64,000 nt of DNA from Geosiphon pyriformis (lineage: Eukaryota; Glomeromycota; Glomeromycetes; Archaeosporales; Geosiphonaceae): NCBI GenBank assembly GCA_016748015.1, contig JAAOMT010000664.1, forward strand, positions 640,392 to 704,391, given 5' to 3'. Below the pieces are notes generated by a model. It had not been told where the DNA came from, did not search any database, and saw only the letters and a list, made by a program, of their open reading frames with translations. Shown one piece after another: positions 1-10,365 of this stretch. Position 1 is the stretch's first letter. Every line of letters starts with the position of its first letter. Both the position numbers and the translations under genes were made by a program.

Positions 1-700
1 AACCATTCAAAATTGAACATGCTGAAAAAATTGTTTAAGCAATCTATCTACTCTTAATTAACATTTCGAGTTTACAATTAGTTAACAACAGAGAACAATT
101 AAGAAAAAGTGAAAGAAGAATCCAAAATTTTGGTTCAACTAAATAATTCACAGTTCCAATAAATATAGCTTTTAATGCACAGAATAAATCTTATCAGATT
201 CTTTGATTTTTTTAATCATTACTATTTCATCTTTTGGAGAACATCATAAAATTTACACTTGTCTAAAATTAACATTTACTTAACAAATCTTCAAATCAAA
301 TGAACAAATCTGTTTAAAACATGAAATTTCAATCCCAAATGTTTATATTCTAAAAGAAATAAAGAAATTCCAAGTTATATTTTATAACTTCAACGATTAT
401 TCCATTATTTTATTAAATAAAATAGAAATTAGAATTATATATAACAATATCTTTCAAGATAAAACCTCTCAAATTGTTTGTAATTTCATCGAAATTGTAA
501 GACATATCCTATTTTCAAATCCAAACATCATTCTTATTACTAAAAACTATCATATTTTAGAAGAAAAACTCTTTTAAATCAACATGAGTTTTTTGAAACT
601 CCAACAACAAAGACAATTAAAACAGTTAATTGCTAAATATGCTGATATATTTGCCAAAAACAATAATAATTTGAGAAAAACTAATATTGTGTAACACTAG
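1..700 (+). pseudogene. dUTPase C-terminus and linker of B2 polyprotein (remnant)
   Basis: The first 200 bases translate to a decayed version of the dUTPase motif 4/5 region of element B: KPFKIEHAEKI, then ISSLQLVNNREQLRKSERR and FGST, where B has the dUTPase glycine-rich motif RGTKGFGSTG. An acidic linker of low conservation follows, leading to the segment YADIFAKNNNNLRKTNIV, which in element B precedes RT. Several in-frame stops are present (for example where B has Gln in KIAQ), so no product is expected. The identification rests on collinearity with B. Confidence 0.65.
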
Positions 701-739
701 ATCCATACAAAAGATATCTTATTGAAATATTAATAGATT

Positions 740-1538
740 TACTAAGTTCTACTAGCTAGTTACCAATTTATTAAGAAAAAAGTTTAATAAATACTTAATA
801 ATAGTTTTATTTAATCATCAAAAAGCCCTAAGGTCTCATCTGTAATCCTTGTGAAAAAAAAAATAGCAAAATCAGATTTTGTGTAAACTATTAACAACTG
901 AATAGTATCACAATTAGAGATGTCTATTTACTATTGAAAATTGACAACATGCTAGATATTCTGAAAAAAGCCAAATTTTTTTCAATTTTAAACTTAAAAA
1001 GCAGGTACTGGCAAGTTAAAATGAATTCCAAAAACTGTCCCAAAACAGCATTTACTATTTAAGAAAAAATTACAAGTTTAATGTAATGCCTTTTGGATTT
1101 TATAATATACCAGCAACATTTCAAAGACTTATAAATATTGTTGATGAAGGGCTTTTATGGCAATTAATAATTGTTTACTTAAATAACACTAATGTATACT
1201 CTTCAAGTTTTAAAGCTTATTTAATCTACTTGTAAAAAGTTTTTCAATAATTATAAAAAGCAGAATTAAAATTGAACATCAAAAAGTATTACTTTAAAAA
1301 AACAAATTTGATCTTCCTTGAACACATTGTTAACAAAAATAGAGTTCAATCCAATTCAGAAACAATTAGTGCTGTTAAGAATTTTAAAGTTCTTTAAAAT
1401 ACTATAAAACTAAGAAGATTTATAAAATTAGCTTTTTATTACCAAAAATTCATTAAAAAATTTTTTGAAATTGCTAAACTACTTAATTATCTAACTAATA
1501 AGAACATAAAATACCAATAAATACAAGTTCAACAACAA
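740..1538 (+). pseudogene. Reverse transcriptase remnant (B2)
   Basis: This decayed gypsy RT is collinear with the RT of element B. Visible blocks are DNMLDILKKAKFFSILNLKS, then YWQVKMNSKNCPKTAFT, MPFGF with PATFQRL, and the catalytic region near 1171-1200 reading VYLNNTNVYSS. Both Asp residues of the canonical LDD motif are therefore Asn. Further on, the connection region FLEHIVNKN and LRRFIKLAFYYQKFIKKFFEIAK is readable. The reading is broken by stops and frameshifts, and a solo LTR splits it at about 1538, just before the RNase H domain. It is inactive. Confidence 0.8.
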
Positions 1539-2917
1539 TATTACTAGTGGTTTTTGTCAATATTTGAAAATATTTCTTAGTTCAACTGGTAATACATATT
1601 ACCATAATTATATTATTAACTATAGTATATTATAAGTGTATAGACTATTTCAGTAGGTAGAAGAATGAAAGAGAATATATGATAAAGTCATTAAAAGTAA
1701 AAAAAAGTATTGTTATTATTATTTGTTTTTGGACAAAAACCAGTTTTAGGTATTTTAAAGAAAAAAAAAAGTCATATCTCTTTATATATATTAGAAATAC
1801 AACCAACAACATAAGTAAAACCAACTATTCTAAGAAATACATAATCAGAATTCTTTTAATTAGTTATTAAAAGAGTGTAATGTTCAAATGCTCAGCTTTG
1901 AAAGTAAAGTTAAAGAAATTATAAAAGAGTCATAAAAGTAAAAACATGACTGAAATAAATTTTGATTAAACTTTTTATTGTTGAAATCACTTTCTAACAA
2001 TATGATATTTTATTACTTATTTTAATATTTTAACAACTTGTTTAGTAAAACAAGACTTAATAGTAATAACACATAATTTAAAAGATTAAAAGTAATAAAA
2101 AAACTTGAAATAGTAATAACAAGTAGATAAGAAGTTATAATAATGTAATTTCAAATAGTAATAAGAAATATGTAAAAAGCATACTTGAAATTGTAATAAC
2201 AAGTATTTAGAGCATAAGAAAAAAAAAAAGAATAAAGTATAAAGAAAAGAACTAATTGCTTACTATAAAACTATAGCAAAAAGTTGGCTCAGTATTTAAC
2301 TGATACTTTTTTGAGCTGACAAAAAAGCTATATATATAGCTAAATTATATCAGATCTACATACTATATTAAGACTATTTAAAATACATCAATTATTTATA
2401 TACATTAAATTAATTAATTTGTGATAAGCTTACTCGATTTGTTATTTATCTAAAAGCTAGTAATTTAGATGATTAGATTTAGATGGCTGGATCTAAAACA
2501 TTAATCATAAATCAATAATACTAATTGTGATTATAATCAATTAATTACATTTTTTGGTAATCACTTTTAACTATTAATCACAGATTTGAAATGTTAGATT
2601 GTTTTAATAAGAGCATATAAAAATCTTGGAGCATAATAAAGCCTGTTGTTATTAAATTACATATGTCAATCATTTATTTTCATTGGTGTTTCTTAGTTTG
2701 TCAAGGTTTTTTTGTATCCAATTTAGTTAAACTGTTGAATTGTGTCATATTTTTTTGTTATAATTAAACTGATTGCTGATTATTTATTTTCAAATTGCCA
2801 GCTGATTTTGTTAATTAAGTGTAATAATATAGGTCTTTTTCACATGGTTTTGATATTAATTTTTATTGTATCTATTGTAATTTTTGTATTAAAAAGTGTA
2901 AAATTTTTTTGGTAACA
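1539..2917. mobile_element. Solo LTR, unknown gypsy-like family (E)
   Basis: A 1379-bp block with no homology to the element around it interrupts B2 between the RT connection and RNase H. It begins TATTAC (decayed TGTTAC) and ends GGTAACA, the same terminal pattern as the other LTRs in this window. It is flanked by a 4-bp direct repeat, ACAA, at 1535-1538 and 2918-2921. There is no coding potential beyond a short 63-codon reading frame (1679-1870). I interpret it as a solo LTR left after LTR-LTR recombination. Orientation is not determined, and I see no second copy here. Confidence 0.7.
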
Positions 2918-3370
2918 ACAAGCATTTGATACTCTTAAAGAAAAATTTACCACAGCCTCAATTCTTACATATTTAGATTTTAGTAAAAGATTTTAGTTGG
3001 CCATTAATGTTTTATACATAGCTTTTGATATCATTCTATTATAATTAAATAACAATAACAATAAATGAATAATTTTTTATGTTAGTAGAACTTTCAAACC
3101 AATTGAACTTAAATATAGATCTACCAAATTAGAAACAACAGTTATTATTTGGGTTTTAAAACACTTTTAACAATATCTTTAAAATAAATCTCAATTTAAT
3201 ATAATTACAGATAACATTAGTCTTAAATAGCTCAACAAAAAAAACTTTGAACTTAGTACTAAACAATTCTAATGGTCTAATTTTTTAACAAACTACAAAT
3301 ACATTATTTATTACAAACCAAATAAATTATATACAAATGTAGATAGTCTTTTTAGAATGAGACAAGATTA
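2918..3370 (+). pseudogene. RNase H remnant (B2)
   Basis: After the solo LTR the B2 reading resumes with QAFDTLKEKFTTASILTYLD, aligned to the RNase H entry of element B. Downstream pieces include SRTFKPIELKYRSTKLET and a tail matching the last RNase H motif of B (NVDxLFRMRQD). The first catalytic Asp region is changed (INVLYIAFDI where B has TDASYTAFGA). Multiple stops make it non-functional. Confidence 0.7.
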
Positions 3371-3399
3371 GAATTAACACCAATAACCTACCAACTTAA

Positions 3400-4560
3400 C
3401 AATAATCAACAAATAAAACAATAGATACCAAAAACTACAACAATATTAAAAACTATCTGAAAACTCTCACCATATCAGAAAATTGGGTTTTAACTAAAAA
3501 ACACTGATTACAACACCAATTCAAACAATATTTCTTGTATTACAACAAAATCTATTATTAAAACTGCCAAAATCTAACAAATTTACTTAGATTAGTCCAA
3601 CAAAATAAAAAAAAACAATCTTATACAACATGTATACAAACTCTTTATCAAAACATCTAAGAAAAAACAACACAATACAAAAAACATTAGAACATTATTT
3701 TTGGTCTTACATGTATCAAGACATTTAATAGTATATAGAGTTATGTAATAGTTGTCAAAGAAAAGAAGGAACTTACCTTACTAAACCTTTAAATCCAATC
3801 AAAGTTGAACAATTTTTTGACAAAGTAGAAATTAATTTGGTCAAATTATTATCTATTACCACTTAAAAAAACTGTTATATTGCAATTGTAGTAGATTATC
3901 TCACCAAATGGCCCAAAACCAGAGTCATTCAATAAGCAAATGTAAAATCAGTAACAAATTTCATTTATGAATACATTATTTGTAGACACAGATGTTCAAT
4001 TAAACTTTTATTTGATTAAGAAACACATTTTGTAAACAACATAATACAAGAAATTTGTGAACAATTTAACATTAAAAAATCTTTATTATCACTCTACCAC
4101 CCACAAACAAATGAACTGATAGAACAATTTAACCAAATATTATGTAAATTATTAGCCAAAGTCTTAATTAATTTTAAGCAAAAATAGAATATCTTTATTT
4201 TATTAGTGTTATTAACATATAAAACACTAAAACAAGATATTATAAAACACATATTTTTTGATTTAACTTATAAAATAACAGCAATATTATCAATTAATTT
4301 CACTATATAAACATATTCTGTACAATTAATCAATGAAAAAAACTTTTAAGAAACACTTCAATAAAAAACTTATACTTTTTTTAATAATTTAAAAAAAAAA
4401 TAACAAATAACAGTTATTTATATTAAATATTCTCAAGCTTAACAAAAAAAATGACATGACAACAAATTTCTATTAGTCACCAACAAATTTAAAGTTGGAA
4501 ACAAAGTTTTTTTATACAGAACTAAGACTAAAAAACAATAGAATAGAAAATTTGAACATA
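3400..4560 (+). pseudogene. Integrase remnant (B2)
   Basis: This decayed integrase is collinear with element B. The zinc-binding end CNSCQRKEG is readable near 3745-3775, followed by KPLNPIKVEQFFDKVEINLVK (first catalytic Asp changed to Asn, as in B), and DYLTKWPKTRVIQ. The second catalytic block reads IKLLFD then a stop, and the third reads QTNELIEQFNQILCKLLAKV with its Glu retained (about 4100-4160). The C-terminal GPY/F-like part fades into AT-rich sequence before 4560. It is broken by many stops. Confidence 0.75.
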
Positions 4561-4994
4561 AATAGAACAGACCATTTTATATTTATAAAATTCTAGACAA
4601 TAAATCATATAAATTAAGACTTGATAACAAAGTCTTAGCAAAAATTGCACATGAAAATTAATTGAAATATTATTATTTTTTAAATCATTAATTTTACAAA
4701 TTAGTATATATTTCTTTTTAATTAATCTTAAAGATATTCTCCAAAACTTAGAACCAATAGTTATAATAAAACAACAACCAAAATTAAACATTTAATCTAA
4801 TATTAACATAATGTTCATTTAAAATAAATAATATAAAACAAAAATAGTAAATAATCACCAAAAAAATCCAAAAACCAAAAATATATAAAAATCCAATACC
4901 AAAAATATTTTCATATTTTTTTTCAAATTTTTTTTTCAAATTTTTTTTTTTTTCAAATCTTTTAAATTTTATTTGCAATTATACTAATTTTATC

Positions 4995-5699
4995 ATAATT
5001 ATTCCATAAAATATTCAAAAAATATTTCAGAAATTAATATTAACTTTGAAAACATTTCTCGACTTATCTATAACAATTAATAAAAGTCAAATTAATTACA
5101 CCCAAAAAAAAACTACAATACCAATAGTAAATAATTTGCAGAATTATTATTTTTATAGAAAAAACACAAGAAATTATTTTGAAAGTCAATTATCAAAACT
5201 TTTGAAGCAAGCTTTAAAAGAAAAATTTTTATTCACTTTTATTAACATTTTACCAAATGCCATAACTTAAAAAAAATCTCTGCAGTATCTTAATGAACAA
5301 AATAATGAATATACTCTTATATATAAATATTTTTATATTAGAAAAACATTTTATGAACAAACTAGAACTTGCAGCAACAAATCTCACTTTTAAAACTATA
5401 CAAAAACAAATTCACAATAAATTTAAAACAGCAGCTAGACCAACAAACACTTGTTATAAATTCAGAACAGCACTTAGACTCTATGATTTTTTTAATACTT
5501 GCAAAAATATTTTACAAAATCCAATACTCTAACCAATGAAGATTCAATACATTGGTAAACTCACAAAACTAAAATTTTAACAATTTTCAGACCAAATTAC
5601 CAAGATTATTTTAAACTATTATCTTAATATTACAATAATGCTTGGACTTTGACAGAGTTCAGTTTTAAAAAAAAATTATGTTACCAGTAAAATTTAGCT
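4995..5699 (+). pseudogene. ORF3 remnant of B2 (uncharacterised family)
   Basis: This copy is collinear with ORF3 of element B (45458-46177). The B start codon is ATA here (near 4995). Readable blocks are KTFLDLSITI with SQINYTQKK (5050-5110), then ESQLSKLLKQALKEKFLFTF and, at about 5465-5490, the shared motif ALRLYDFF. It ends over the polypurine tract just before the LTR at 5679. Two uninterrupted stretches survive (5046-5270 and 5293-5532). The function is unknown. What matters is that this ORF is found again in both gypsy families. Confidence 0.7.
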
Positions 5700-6622
5700 A
5701 TTAATTAACATAAAATTATTTTTATAATTTTTATTATTAATTAGCATATATTAATATTAAATTATTACTTATTATTTAATCAAATTATTAAATATTACTA
5801 TTTAATAATAACTTGATTTATATAATAGAAATTAGAATAATCAAACTACCCAATACCCCAAACTATGTAACATTTAAGAATTTGCCAAAATTTGTAAAAA
5901 TTTGCTAAAATAATGAATAATTTACCAAAATAATGAATAGTTTATTGAAATAACTTGTAATTCATTAAAATTACAGCAAAGAAAAAAGTTTAAGTTCTTA
6001 GACTAGTATTACAACAAATTATATAAAAAAAGAGCTTCTTTCTTCAAAGAAATATATTTTATCTTACTCAAAATCATCTTAATTTGAATTAATTGGCTTT
6101 ACAAAAAAGTAATAAAAACACCAAATACTTAAAAACCAAATTTCTTAACTATTTATGAAATTTTCCTGAAATTCAACTAATATTTTGAAATTAATTAACT
6201 ACCAATTTCAGTAATCTGTTAGTAATTTCAGGTCTGAATAAAAAACAATTTCTTTAACAAAATTCTATTTTTTTTATATTTTTTATATTTTTTTATATTT
6301 TTCTTATTATAATCATTAGAGTAGCCTACAGATGAGATTCCTGTAGAAAAGTTAACTTTTATAGCAAAGTAATTACATATTTTTACTAAGCTTTCAAATA
6401 AACAATTTCTGAAAAAAAATTGACTTTTACTATAAAGTAACTATATACAATAATTGGTATGGAATTGGCTATTCTACTTATAAATTCAACAGTTTAAATT
6501 ATAAGAAATAATTTAAAAATAAATTCAGTTATCAGAGATTCAATAACTTTTAATAAATATGAATTCATAACAAACAAGTATTAACAACATTCTAAAAAAA
6601 AAACCAAAAATTTTTGGTAACA
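5679..6622 (+). repeat. 3' LTR of B2
   Basis: This 944-bp LTR starts TGTTACC and ends CCAAAAATTTTTGGTAACA. It aligns along its length with the reverse complement of the LTRs of element B, including the ACCCAATACCCC and ATGTAACATTTAAG segments, the tandem 20-bp units, and a decayed TATA region (about 6020-6035). It contains far more TA and TT than B, as expected from long-term deamination. Confidence 0.85.
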
Positions 6623-6633
6623 ATGATTATAAC

Positions 6634-7630
6634 ATGAATAAATTAGCCATTAACTTCTTTAAATTCACAAAAAAAAAGAAAAAAACCAAGAGTAATTTCA
6701 TTATAGAATCCAATAAAGTTTCTACATTAATTTTTAATAACAATAAGCCACTAAAGACTAAAGTTTTTAAGAATTCTCTAAAGTTAGAATCTTTAGAAAT
6801 TGTACAAAAATCTGAACCCTATTTTGTTGTCAAAAATCTTATGAAAACTCTAGTTCACATTACTTTTGGCCAGTTAATAACTTATTTAAAAAAATTTTTA
6901 CAAATTATTAATCTCAAAAAAAAAACACCAAAAACTAATAAGTACTTTTATCAAGCTGAATTCACTAATAATAGTAATGTCACTCCTCTAATTTGCAAAG
7001 TTCAAGTAATTGATTATTTTATTGATTTGATCTTAAACAGTAAATTATTTATTAGTGTCATTGTTAAACACTTTTTTGAAGTTATTAGCAAAAAAATTGA
7101 TAAACTTTTGACTCAGTCTATAACCAATATATATAATAACAAAAAGAAAAGTCTTGATATAACCAAAGCTGTTTTTGTCTACATTAATAACATTAGCATT
7201 GAAACTGACATGAAAGTTTTAAAAGCAAAAAAATATACTATTATTGTTGGTAATAAATAATTTAAGAAAACCAAAGTCTTATTTGACTATGAACTATATA
7301 AATTAATTATTAGATATAGTAAGAAGCTTATTGTAGTTAAATATTATTATTGAACAACACTTCTAATACTCAAGCAGAACCAAGAAGAAGAACAATTAAA
7401 TAAATCAGATAATAAAAAAAACAATGAAGAAAAAAAACAAAAAAAAACTGCTGAATTTGCCTATACTATCTTTACTAGTAATAACAAATCACTAAATAAT
7501 ATTAAAACTGATAAAAAAAGAATTATTGTAAATAGCAAATTAATCTGTTAGCTTTACTATGATATCTTTAAAAAAATTTTTAATAGAAAACCTGGCAAAA
7601 AAACCAAATACAATTATTAATAGCATAGTT
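6634..7630 (+). pseudogene. Protease and linker region of A3 pol (remnant)
   Basis: An open stretch of 208 codons (6634-7260) starts MNKLAIN and aligns with the pol N-terminus and protease of A1 and A2. The retropepsin active site should be at about 7027-7050 and reads LILNSKLFISVI, so the catalytic Asp is Asn and the Gly is Lys. The segment NISIETDMKVLKAKKYTIIVGNK follows, then a stop where A2 has Trp. After 7260 come the Glu/Lys-rich linker and the Cys/Trp-containing tail decayed from A2. It is not functional. Confidence 0.75.
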
Positions 7631-7749
7631 TTTATGCCTAGTACTAGTGCAATAAATCTTTGTATTTTCTTAGTAATGAATACAAATTTTGTCTAATCTA
7701 TTACAAAGATTGAGAACCCATTAGTTTAATATTCAGAGAAAAAATAAAA

Positions 7750-8600
7750 GAAGTATAAAAGTTTTTTAAGAATAAATTACCTAAAATTTAATCACTAATT
7801 ATAAAACAAAAAAAATCTTTTTCAAAAAAAAAAAAATAAACCAAATAAAAAACCTTGAATTTATACAAGAAACCAAGAGCAAATAGGTTTTTTAATTGTA
7901 GTAATATCTAAAAAAATAGAACTCTATGCTTTTATGTTAACTATTACTAATTAAATACTATTACTGAAAAAGATATATATCTACTTTCTAAAATTGATAC
8001 AATATTAAACCAATTCAATAGTGCTGCTTTTTTTTCAACTAATGATTTAACTGTTGGATTTTAACAAGTAAAAATAAATCCAAAAAAACTGCTTTTATTA
8101 CCAAGTATAGCACTTATAAATTTACTATTATGCTTTTTGGTCTTATTAATGCTTTTCTTACTTTTCAATATCTAATAGACAAAGTATTTGAATCAGTAAA
8201 AAATAACTTTGTTTTAATTTATTTGAACAACATAATAATATATTCAAAAATCTAAAATAAATACTTTAAATATTTACAAAAAGTTTTTGATCTTCTTAAA
8301 AATACTGGTCTTAAAATCAATTCAATCAAATTTTTTTGAACAACAATTTACTCAGTTTTTTGGTTATTTTATTATAAAAGATGGAATTTTTTTTAATCCA
8401 ATCAAAGTCAAAAAAATTTAAAATATTAAACAATCAATAAACATTCATAAACTATGCTCTTTTCTTGGTTTGGTATTTTATTATCAAAAGTTTGTTAAAG
8501 ATTTCTCCAAAATTGCCTTTCTTTTTAATTAGCTATTTAAAAAAACTGGTAATTATTACTGGAATACACATCAGCAAAAAATCTTTGAAACTCTGAAAAA
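7750..8600 (+). pseudogene. Reverse transcriptase remnant (A3)
   Basis: Gypsy RT blocks are readable but broken: YLLSKIDTILNQFNSAAFFS near 7980, QVKINP, then KFTIMLFGLINAFLTFQ, and the catalytic segment at about 8217-8250 reading IYLNNIIIYSKI (LNN for LDD). The connection follows, with SFLGLVFYYQKFVKDFSKIA in decayed form near 8460-8510. Frameshifts and stops are frequent. The block order matches the RTs of A1 and A2. Confidence 0.8.
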
Positions 8601-9040
8601 AAACTAGTTACTAAACCAATTTTTATGCAATTTAATCTGAACCAATTTTTTATTTTTTACACTAATACATCTGGTTTTAGACTTAGTATTGTTTTCTTTC
8701 AAAAAAATAAAGATAACAAAAAACATATTATAGCTTATACCAGTTAATTACTTTTTTTAGCAGAGCAAAACTACTTAATTACTAAACAAAAATAACTGAC
8801 AATAGTATAGATTACTAGTTATTGGAATAAATATTTTTTTGGTATCAAATTCTTAATAGTAACAAATCATTAAGCTTTGATTTGGCTATATAAAAAAAAG
8901 AACCTGGAACACAAAAAAATAACTTACTAGATACTCCATTTGAATGAATTTAACTATAATATACAATATTGTAAAAAAGCTCATTATCAAAATATTAATG
9001 CTTTTTTTAGACTTATTATTCAGTAATAGTACAATTTTTC
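8601..9040 (+). pseudogene. RNase H remnant (A3)
   Basis: After the RT connection the relic reads MQFNLNQFFIFYTNTSGF, aligned with the first RNase H strand of A2, then TSYWNKYFFGIKFLIVTNH and WLYKKKNLEHK. The TDH-type motif is TNH, so an Asp has become Asn, and the last motif reads NINAFFRL where A2 keeps NADALSR. Collinearity with A1 and A2 supports the call. Many stops are present. Confidence 0.7.
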
Positions 9041-9289
9041 TAAATCAAATCAATCTAATTATTAATAAATCTTTCTTAAAAAAAATATAATAATAGACTT
9101 AAACAACTACTTTGTTTTAATGAAATTTTTAAATAAAGAACAATACCTATTAGACTATACTCAACAGCAAAAAAAACATTTACAAAAACAATCAAGTTTT
9201 TATTTAATTTACCAGAACTAATTATACAAAAAAAATAAAAAAAATTCTGACTGTTCTTAAAGAGTTATTAAATTTAAAAAAAAATTGTG

Positions 9290-10365
9290 ATCTATAATAT
9301 GCATACTAATTTATTAGTTAAACACTTTAGAAAAACTAAAACAATTCAAAAAATTTTCACTCATTATTATTGGTCTATCTTAAGAAAAAACATTGTTAAA
9401 TATATTAAAATCTGTAATATCTGTTAAAAAAAACTCCCCCCCCCCCAATTGTAAAGAAGACATTCATCCAATTTTTGTTGATTAACTATTTAACAAAATT
9501 GGTATAGATGTTGTTAGATTTTTAACCATAATTTTTAATAACAATAGATATATTATTACAGTTATTAACTATCTTATAAAGTAGATAGAAACAAAAGTTA
9601 TTTTAAATTAAACAGCAGTCTCTATTATCAACTTTATTTATAAAAATATTATTTGTTACTATAGCTGCACCAAAAAACTTTTATTTGATAAAAAAAAACG
9701 TTTTTTAATATACTGATTAAAAAACTTTGTAAAAAAATATGAATACATCATAAATTTTCTTCTTTTTATTACTTTTAAATAAATAACTTAATAAAACATT
9801 TCAATAGAACTCTATGTGAAACTTTAGCCAAAACTAGTAAAAAACAAACTTATGAGACAAAATACTGTCTTTAGCTTTGTTTACTTATAGAACTGTAAAT
9901 TATAATATAACAAGTTATGAATTCTTTTATCTGTTTTATAAATAAATGGCAATACTACTAATAAAAATTAATATTAAAACAATACTCTTTAAAAAAATTA
10001 CTATAGAAAATTATAAAGACATTTTGCAAAAAAATTTGGTACTATTTTTGATTCATTGACAAAAACACAAATAATTGTTTTTAAAAAAATAAAGCAGTTT
10101 TAAGAAAAGTTTAAAAAAAAAAACTTATAAAATACTTTCTTTAAGTATTGGTAATTTAGATTTAGAATACCACTTAAACAGAGACAATGTTTATGATAAT
10201 AAATTTTTTAGTCAATAGAAAGAATCCTTTATAATCAACAAAGTTTTAAATAATAATTTTTATATCTTACAAGATTAATATAAAACAATCTTTAATAATT
10301 ATTCTATTTATAGCACATAACTAAAGAAATATTACAAATAATTTAATTGGTTATTTGTTATAATA
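9290..10365 (+). pseudogene. Integrase remnant (A3)
   Basis: The zinc-binding region (NMHTNLLVKHF, then CNIC) is followed by the core. Near 9500 GIDVVR keeps the first catalytic Asp; near 9685 LLFDKKKRF keeps the second; near 9790-9820 NLIKHFNRTLCE has Lys at the catalytic Glu position, the same change seen in A1 and A2. The C-terminal part DNVYDNKFFSQ and FIINKVLNNNFYIL matches the GPY/F-like region of A2. LINE D5 interrupts the element right after LKKYYK, near the pol stop. Confidence 0.8.

Larger units (their letters stand above)
1..6622 (+). mobile_element. Ty3/gypsy element B2, old decayed copy, 5' end outside window
   Basis: This is a degenerate + strand copy of the same family as the younger element at 44510-54506. 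Read in order, it holds the end of the dUTPase domain, an RT, an RNase H, an integrase, ORF3 and a 3' LTR ending GGTAACA at 6622. It is riddled with stops, mostly TAA and TAG where the younger copy has Gln or Trp. A 1.38-kb solo LTR interrupts it at 1539-2917. Immediately after 6622 the reading frame of another gypsy element (A3) resumes with the residues that precede its protease, so B2 was inserted into A3. Its 5' LTR and gag lie left of the window. Confidence 0.85.

Noticed and set aside
1679-1870. 63-codon plus-strand frame in the solo LTR
   Set aside because: Lys/Ile/Tyr-rich translation expected from AT-rich DNA, without motif or homologue in the window.
4784-4978. Lys/Phe-rich minus-strand frame
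   Set aside because: Low-complexity AT sequence inside the decayed B2 element, antisense to it.
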